Part shown: piece by piece, positions 6,811 through 9,930 of the stretch
Position numbering within the stretch: the stretch's first letter is position 1
Layout of the letters: each line of letters starts with the position of its first letter
From: an uncultured Odoribacter sp.
GTDB taxonomy: Bacteria > Bacteroidota > Bacteroidia > Bacteroidales > Marinifilaceae
Direction: 5' to 3'
Assembly (NCBI GenBank): GCA_900544025.1
Contig: UQTM01000098.1
Span: forward strand, 1-9,930
DNA length: 9,930 nucleotides
Notes under the pieces: generated by a model
Database searches by the model: none
Told to the model about the DNA's origin: nothing
What the model saw: the letters and a program-made list of their open reading frames with translations, nothing else
Translations under genes and position numbers: made by a program

Positions 6811-7926
6811 ATGAAATATTTTTTTATCGTATGCTGGCTGTGTATAGTTACAATAGCCGGAGCCCAGAAACGGGCAATCCAATTCGAACCGCTTGAGTTT
6901 AGAAAAGCTGTTGTAAAGGCAAGGACAGAGAATAAAATGGTATTTCTGAATGCTTATACCACGTGGAGTAAAGGATGCCGGACTATGGCGGAAAAAGTTT
7001 TTACGCAAGATCGGGTGGCCGATTTTTGCAATGCTTCTTTTGTCAATATCGAGCTGGATATGGAAAAGGGGGAAGGTTTGGAATTGGCTGAAAAATATGG
7101 GATCTCCGCTTACCCCACTTTTTTGGTGATCGATAAGGACAGGAACGAGGTATGCCGGATTTCCGGCGTTATGGATGCTGCTTCGTTTTTGGAAAAGCTG
7201 AAAGCCGGGATACATCCGGAAAGTTCGCTGGCTGCTTTGGAAAAACGGTATAAAGAGGGAGACCGGGATTATGAATGTGTGTCGGAATATTTAGGGCTTT
7301 TGCATAAATCACGTTCCGAACGGTTGAAAGCGGTGGTGGAAGATTATTTTAAGGATATGGAAGTGAAGGAGATTTGCAGCCGGAATAATTGGAGGCTATT
7401 CGATACTTATGTAGATGCTACCGATATGCCTCAGATGAAACGGATGGTTGCGCAGGTTGCCGTGTTTAAATCGTTGCTGGGAAAAGAGGAAGCGGAGAGG
7501 AAAATGTTTACGGTATATGAACAGGCATTATCGGATTCGCTGGTGAAGGCAGAACAGATAACTCCCGCACGATATAAGGCGTATGGGGAAGAAATTAAAA
7601 AAATGAAATTGGGAAAAGAGCAACGGGCGGGGCTTGAAACCCTTTTACAACTGGCTTATTTCAAAAGTTGCCGGATGTATGGAGATTATCTGAAAGCCTT
7701 TAACGAAAAGGGAAAGAATCTAACGGAAGTTCAGAGACAGAATGTTGTTTTTACGTTACCTTTCTTTGCCGAAGCTCCTGTGGAGCTGAAAGGCCAGGCT
7801 ATCGAACTGGTGAATAAATTAACCGAGAGCGACCGGAATAGTGAGAAGGGATTATCGCCACAGATGGAACAGGTGTATCGTTATGTGCTCTATAAATTGA
7901 ACGAAAGTCCGGGACAGAATCAATAA
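6811..7926 (+). CDS. periplasmic thioredoxin-fold protein with SxxC active site
   Basis: A 371-residue protein. Residues 1-18 form a signal peptide (hydrophobic core, AGA then Q19), so it is periplasmic. Residues about 24-135 are a thioredoxin-like domain of the type common in Bacteroidota, with NAYTTWSKGCRTM at 47-59 where relatives have TTWCGPCKxM, and the cis-proline in ISAYPTFLVID (P102). The first active-site cysteine is serine (S53, codon AGT) while the second, C56, is kept. Normal dithiol chemistry is therefore not possible at this site; a binding, monothiol or chaperone-like role is possible. Residues about 136-371 are a helical domain of unknown function. C8 and C11 lie in the signal peptide, and C73, C115, C155 and a few others lie beyond the active site. 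The gene follows DUF4268 by 35 bases and is followed by a strong terminator, so the two probably form a short operon. Confidence 0.85.
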   Translation: MKYFFIVCWLCIVTIAGAQKRAIQFEPLEFRKAVVKARTENKMVFLNAYTTWSKGCRTMAEKVFTQDRVADFCNASFVNIELDMEKGEGLELAEKYGISAYPTFLVIDKDRNEVCRISGVMDAASFLEKLKAGIHPESSLAALEKRYKEGDRDYECVSEYLGLLHKSRSERLKAVVEDYFKDMEVKEICSRNNWRLFDTYVDATDMPQMKRMVAQVAVFKSLLGKEEAERKMFTVYEQALSDSLVKAEQITPARYKAYGEEIKKMKLGKEQRAGLETLLQLAYFKSCRMYGDYLKAFNEKGKNLTEVQRQNVVFTLPFFAEAPVELKGQAIELVNKLTESDRNSEKGLSPQMEQVYRYVLYKLNESPGQNQ

Positions 7927-7986
7927 GGAAAGCTGGCGGGGGAGCCGTCGATTCGCTGCCGGATAAAAGTGGGATGATATAAAAGG

Positions 7987-8016
7987 AAGCTGGGGAATTA
8001 TTCCCCAGCTTTTTTG
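7987..8016 (+). terminator. intrinsic terminator after the thioredoxin-fold gene
   Basis: AAGCTGGGGAA (7987-7997) pairs perfectly with TTCCCCAGCTT (8001-8011) around a 3-base loop and is followed by a T-run to 8015. It lies about 60 bases after the stop at 7926. Confidence 0.9.
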
Positions 8017-8169
8017 TTGTGTTCCACAACTTTCCACGGTTTAACGGAAGTTTTGTTTTTGTGTTATTTGTTTTATAATCAATGTCTTATTTTATATCGT
8101 TTGTTTTGGTATGCAGATTGTCTTTAAAAAACGTGAAAATGAAATTACAATTTATTAAAACAATAAGCT

Positions 8170-9045
8170 ATGAATAAGATTTTTATTTTTATCGTCGGTG
8201 CATGTGTATTTTTCCTGACAGGATGTGTAGAAAAATCACAAAAATATAAAGCTTTGCAGGCACGCGTGGATTCATTGAATGTGGTTTGTACGGCCCAAAC
8301 GACAGAGATGGACGAAGTTTTTGCCGGATTGAACGATATTTCTGCCGGGATGCAGTCGTTGCGGGAAGCCGAGAATCTGTTGAGCCTTGAGGCTAATCAG
8401 GAAAAGAAGGCGGGCACTAAATCCAAAAAGCAATTAGAGCAGTTGAAACGCGATGTGGCTGCCATTTCCGATGCTATCGCTACGTATAAGGAACAGATTG
8501 CTAAATTGGAAGGAAAGAACAAAACACAATCTGCCGAGTTTAAGAAGCTGATCGCTAACCTGAATGCCGAATTAGACCAGAGAAATCAAAAGATAGCAGA
8601 GATCACGAAGGAATTGGCTGATAAAAACCAGTTGCTGGTGGTTAAGAACGAAGAAATCAATTCTTTGAATCAAAATGTAGATGCTTTGAATAAGGAAACT
8701 ACCGGACAAAAGGAAACTATTGCAAAACAGGATCAGGCTATCCATTTGGCAAACTACCTGGTAGGGACCCGGAAAGAATTGAAAGAGGCCGATGTGATTT
8801 CCCGCCAGGGACTGTTCTGCCCGCCGATCGTGTCTTCACAGGCTCAGAAAGCTAATTTTGTAAATATCGATATTCGCGAGCAAAAATCGATTCCGTTGAA
8901 TTCAAAGAAAGCGAAAATATTGTCTGCTCATCCTGCTGATTCTTATATATTGGAAGAAGGGGAAGACGGTAAACTGACCTTGAAGATTAAAGATGAAAAT
9001 TCTTTCTGGAAACAGACCCGCTATCTGGTGGTGATGGTTGGATAA
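8170..9045 (+). CDS. coiled-coil lipoprotein, unknown function
   Basis: A 291-residue lipoprotein. The signal peptide ends in the lipobox FLTGC (lipidated C19). Residues about 25-195 form a long heptad-rich, alanine/lysine/glutamate/glutamine-rich stretch (for example QKIAEITKELADKNQLLVVK, 140-159), clearly a coiled coil. A compact C-terminal part follows, beginning YLVGTRKELKEADVI (196-210), with strand-rich sequence to the end (KLTLKIKDENSFWKQTRYLVV). The same layout, with a Y-x-V-G-T-x-K-E-L signature after the coiled coil, is familiar from unnamed Bacteroidota lipoproteins; some are mislabelled as chromosome-partition proteins because of the coiled coil. It probably acts as an envelope-anchored rod or spacer, but the role is not known. 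The upstream gap (7927-8169) has the previous terminator and a candidate TATCGTTTG (8095-8103), one base too long for a good -7. The gene has its own terminator and is probably monocistronic. Confidence 0.85.
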   Translation: MNKIFIFIVGACVFFLTGCVEKSQKYKALQARVDSLNVVCTAQTTEMDEVFAGLNDISAGMQSLREAENLLSLEANQEKKAGTKSKKQLEQLKRDVAAISDAIATYKEQIAKLEGKNKTQSAEFKKLIANLNAELDQRNQKIAEITKELADKNQLLVVKNEEINSLNQNVDALNKETTGQKETIAKQDQAIHLANYLVGTRKELKEADVISRQGLFCPPIVSSQAQKANFVNIDIREQKSIPLNSKKAKILSAHPADSYILEEGEDGKLTLKIKDENSFWKQTRYLVVMVG

Positions 9046-9071
9046 AGATTTAAAAGTTCGATGGAGAATAT

Positions 9072-9109
9072 ATCGGGGTACTGCTTCAAGCCAGTACCCC
9101 GATTTTTTG
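9072..9109 (+). terminator. intrinsic terminator after the lipoprotein gene
   Basis: ATCGGGGTACTG (9072-9083) pairs with CAGTACCCCGAT (9092-9103) around an 8-base loop, followed by TTTTTT. It lies 26 bases after the lipoprotein stop and between that gene and the convergent small Fur-like gene. On the minus strand the T-tract is poor, so it mainly serves the plus strand. Confidence 0.9.
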
Positions 9110-9134
9110 TCCGGATATTGTGATTTTGAGTCGT

Positions 9135-9296
9135 TTATCGATCGGACGGTCCGGCACAGGCAGGACAAATCCCTTTTAATAATATTTCGCATTCATCAAA
9201 ACGAAAACCTTCCGGCAATTGGTAGTCCCTTTGGGTTTTGACAATATTATTCAGGCAGGTTATGGAATGGCATTTTTTGCAAAAACAATGTTTCAT
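9135..9296 (-). CDS. stand-alone Fur-family C-terminal zinc domain
   Basis: A 53-residue minus-strand frame from ATG (9296) to TAA (9135). It reads MKHCFCKKCHSITC at 1-14, LPEGFRF at 27-33 and LLKGICPACAG at 39-49. This matches the C-terminal half of Fur/Zur/PerR-type regulators, which have an HHFxCxxCG-like start, then an LPxGF segment, then GxCPxC. The two CxxC pairs (C6/C9 and C44/C47) that hold the structural zinc are both present, and H3 lies where the family's His cluster sits. The N-terminal winged-helix DNA-binding domain is absent: a TAA at 9297-9299 precedes the ATG in frame, and the other minus frames upstream show no Fur-like sequence. It could be a real mini-protein that binds zinc or pairs with a full Fur, or the remnant of a truncated gene; the intact frame and conserved motifs suggest little decay. 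It diverges from the Cys/His-rich membrane gene about 45 bases away. It is short enough to be missed by many gene callers. Confidence 0.7.
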   Translation of the reverse strand: MKHCFCKKCHSITCLNNIVKTQRDYQLPEGFRFDECEILLKGICPACAGPSDR

Positions 9297-9310
9297 TTAT
9301 GGGAAAATGA

Positions 9311-9318
9311 TATCTTTG
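9311..9318 (+). promoter_or_regulatory. -7 element for the Cys/His-rich membrane protein gene
   Basis: TATCTTTG is an exact TAnnTTTG match, placing a transcription start near 9325. No good -33 is found. If used, it rules out the in-frame ATGs at 9267 and 9288 as starts of the next gene and supports the GTG at 9342. Confidence 0.45.
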
Positions 9319-9341
9319 TTTTGTCTTTATGTATAAAAAGA

Positions 9342-9668
9342 GTGAAAGGGTATAAAATAAACCGGATTGTTATTGCGTGGTTATTGTCGGTGGTCTTACT
9401 GCTTCCGATTGTGGCCAAGACAATCCATATTTACCAGACAAAGTGTTGCGGAGAATCGTGTACCCATGCCGACGAACAGCATTCTAAGCACGACTGTAAC
9501 TCTTGTTCTATATGCCAGTTCGCGTACTATTCTTTCATTGAAGCCGATTCTTGTCGCGTCGGTACGGCATCGACAGAATCTTATTGTCCCCTGTTTATTC
9601 ATTATCAGGAAAGGGAATATCGTTCCTTTGTTCCTTTCGGGCTTTTGCGCGCCCCTCCTTTCGTGTGA
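9342..9668 (+). CDS. small Cys/His-rich single-pass membrane protein
   Basis: With the GTG start at 9342 this is 108 residues: a short basic N-terminus, one hydrophobic helix (about 8-25), then a periplasmic tail. The tail carries eight cysteines, including TKCCGESC (33-40) and C52-x2-C55-x2-C58 in CNSCSICQF, with histidines at 29, 42, 47, 50 and 87. It ends in FGLLRAPPFV; an R-x-P-P ending after a cysteine block recalls small Bacteroidota proteins, and loosely the DUF2946 family, encoded just before TonB-dependent receptors and linked to metals. Metal binding is inferred from residue content only. The start is uncertain: ATG codons at 9267 and 9288 are in frame but would overlap the divergent Fur-like gene and lie before the promoter motif at 9311. 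A longer overlapping frame (9367-9897) shows no such features. Confidence 0.65.
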   Translation: MKGYKINRIVIAWLLSVVLLLPIVAKTIHIYQTKCCGESCTHADEQHSKHDCNSCSICQFAYYSFIEADSCRVGTASTESYCPLFIHYQEREYRSFVPFGLLRAPPFV

Positions 9669-9736
9669 CATATTTTCTTCAGAGGCATTGAGAGTCTCTT
9701 TGCCGTTCAAGTATTTTTTTAATCACAAATGTTTAT

Positions 9737-9761
9737 GCATGCCGGAATGGTCCGGTTATGC
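9737..9761 (+). promoter_or_regulatory. hairpin in the leader
   Basis: GCATGCCGGA (9737-9746) pairs with TCCGGT and ATGC (9751-9756, 9758-9761), with a one-base bulge, one G-U pair and a 4-base loop ATGG. No T-tract follows, so it is not a terminator. Confidence 0.45.
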
Positions 9762-9856
9762 TTGTCCGTATGGGCTGTCGATCTGTAAAACAGGTTGCCG
9801 GGAATATTCCGTGCGGATAAGGTGTAATCCGTCCGTACGTGAGTTTCGCTCTGCCG

Positions 9857-9880
9857 TCCTGCTAAACAGGAGTTGTTTTT
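9857..9880 (+). terminator. weak terminator-like or attenuator hairpin
   Basis: TCCTG (9857-9861) and CAGGA (9867-9871) form a short stem around CTAAA. After GTTG comes TTTTT. The stem has only five pairs, so it would be a weak terminator at best. It sits about 40 bases before the ATG at 9913, where an attenuator would be expected. Confidence 0.3.
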
Positions 9881-9912
9881 ATAGAACTCTGTGTTGAATC
9901 ACTTCAAAAGCA

Positions 9913-9930
9913 ATGAAAGAAATAATTATA
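9913..9930 (+). CDS. start of a gene cut by the window edge
   Basis: An ATG followed by AAA GAA ATA ATT ATA reads MKEIII, a plausible opening of a signal peptide. Only six codons are inside the window. From the small Cys/His-rich gene upstream and the long leader, a TonB-dependent receptor or other exported protein is the likeliest candidate, but nothing in the six codons proves it. Confidence 0.35.

Larger units (their letters stand above)
9669..9912 (+). other. 244-base structured leader before the truncated gene
   Basis: I see no convincing gene here. The stretch is rich in short hairpins: 9737-9761, a CGTGCGGA/TCCGTACG stem near 9810-9840, and 9857-9871 followed by T residues. The palindrome GGAATATTCC lies just before the second. 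Being long and structured, ahead of a probable receptor gene, it could be a regulated leader, but I cannot match it to a known riboswitch. Confidence 0.45.

Noticed and set aside
9238..9266. TTGACA followed after 17 bases by TATGGA, like a sigma-70 promoter
   Set aside because: The -10 fit is poor and Bacteroidales use the TTTG/TAnnTTTG promoter type; it also lies inside the Fur-like frame.
9785..9875. Cobalamin riboswitch
   Set aside because: Short blocks resemble GGGAA and GGTGxAATCC, but the GCCACTG-like block and the correct order and spacing are missing.
9367..9897. 176-residue plus-strand frame overlapping the Cys/His-rich gene
   Set aside because: It has no family resemblance and no signal or membrane pattern in its early part, and it shares its first half with a frame that has a clear membrane helix and cysteine motif.

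Overview
The window looks like chromosomal DNA from a gut-type Bacteroidota, most likely order Bacteroidales. Four things support this: a NVEALA peptide next to a 6-bladed beta-propeller lipoprotein, a type III glutamine synthetase, a bacterial GH3-family protein beside ribonuclease HII, and -7 promoter elements of the Bacteroidales form TAnnTTTG with no clear Shine-Dalgarno sites. The species cannot be told from this stretch.

Layout. Positions 1-1449 (+) hold a NVEALA-type secreted peptide with its own promoter, followed by a beta-propeller lipoprotein. Positions 1450-1768 are non-coding, with two strong inverted repeats and a promoter motif in front of glnN (1769-3955, +). A two-way terminator separates glnN from a convergent pair on the minus strand, rnhB then GH3 (read from 6197 down to 4046). 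From 6198 to 6316 two promoters with abutting -7 elements drive rnhB leftward and a DUF4268 gene rightward. The DUF4268 gene is followed by a periplasmic thioredoxin-fold protein that has lost one of its two active-site cysteines, then a terminator. A coiled-coil lipoprotein (8170-9045) with its own terminator comes next.

The right end (9110-9930) looks like a metal-related accessory module. On the minus strand, 9135-9296 encodes a 53-residue protein matching only the C-terminal zinc-binding part of a Fur-family regulator, with no DNA-binding domain upstream. Divergent from it, about 45 bases away, is a small Cys/His-rich single-pass membrane protein. A 244-base leader with hairpins follows, then the first six codons of a gene cut by the window edge.

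Most of the window is ordinary. The points most worth a second look are the stand-alone Fur C-terminal domain, the Ser-for-Cys thioredoxin, the large dyad over the glnN promoter, and the NVEALA-propeller pair with its 15-base in-frame echo.
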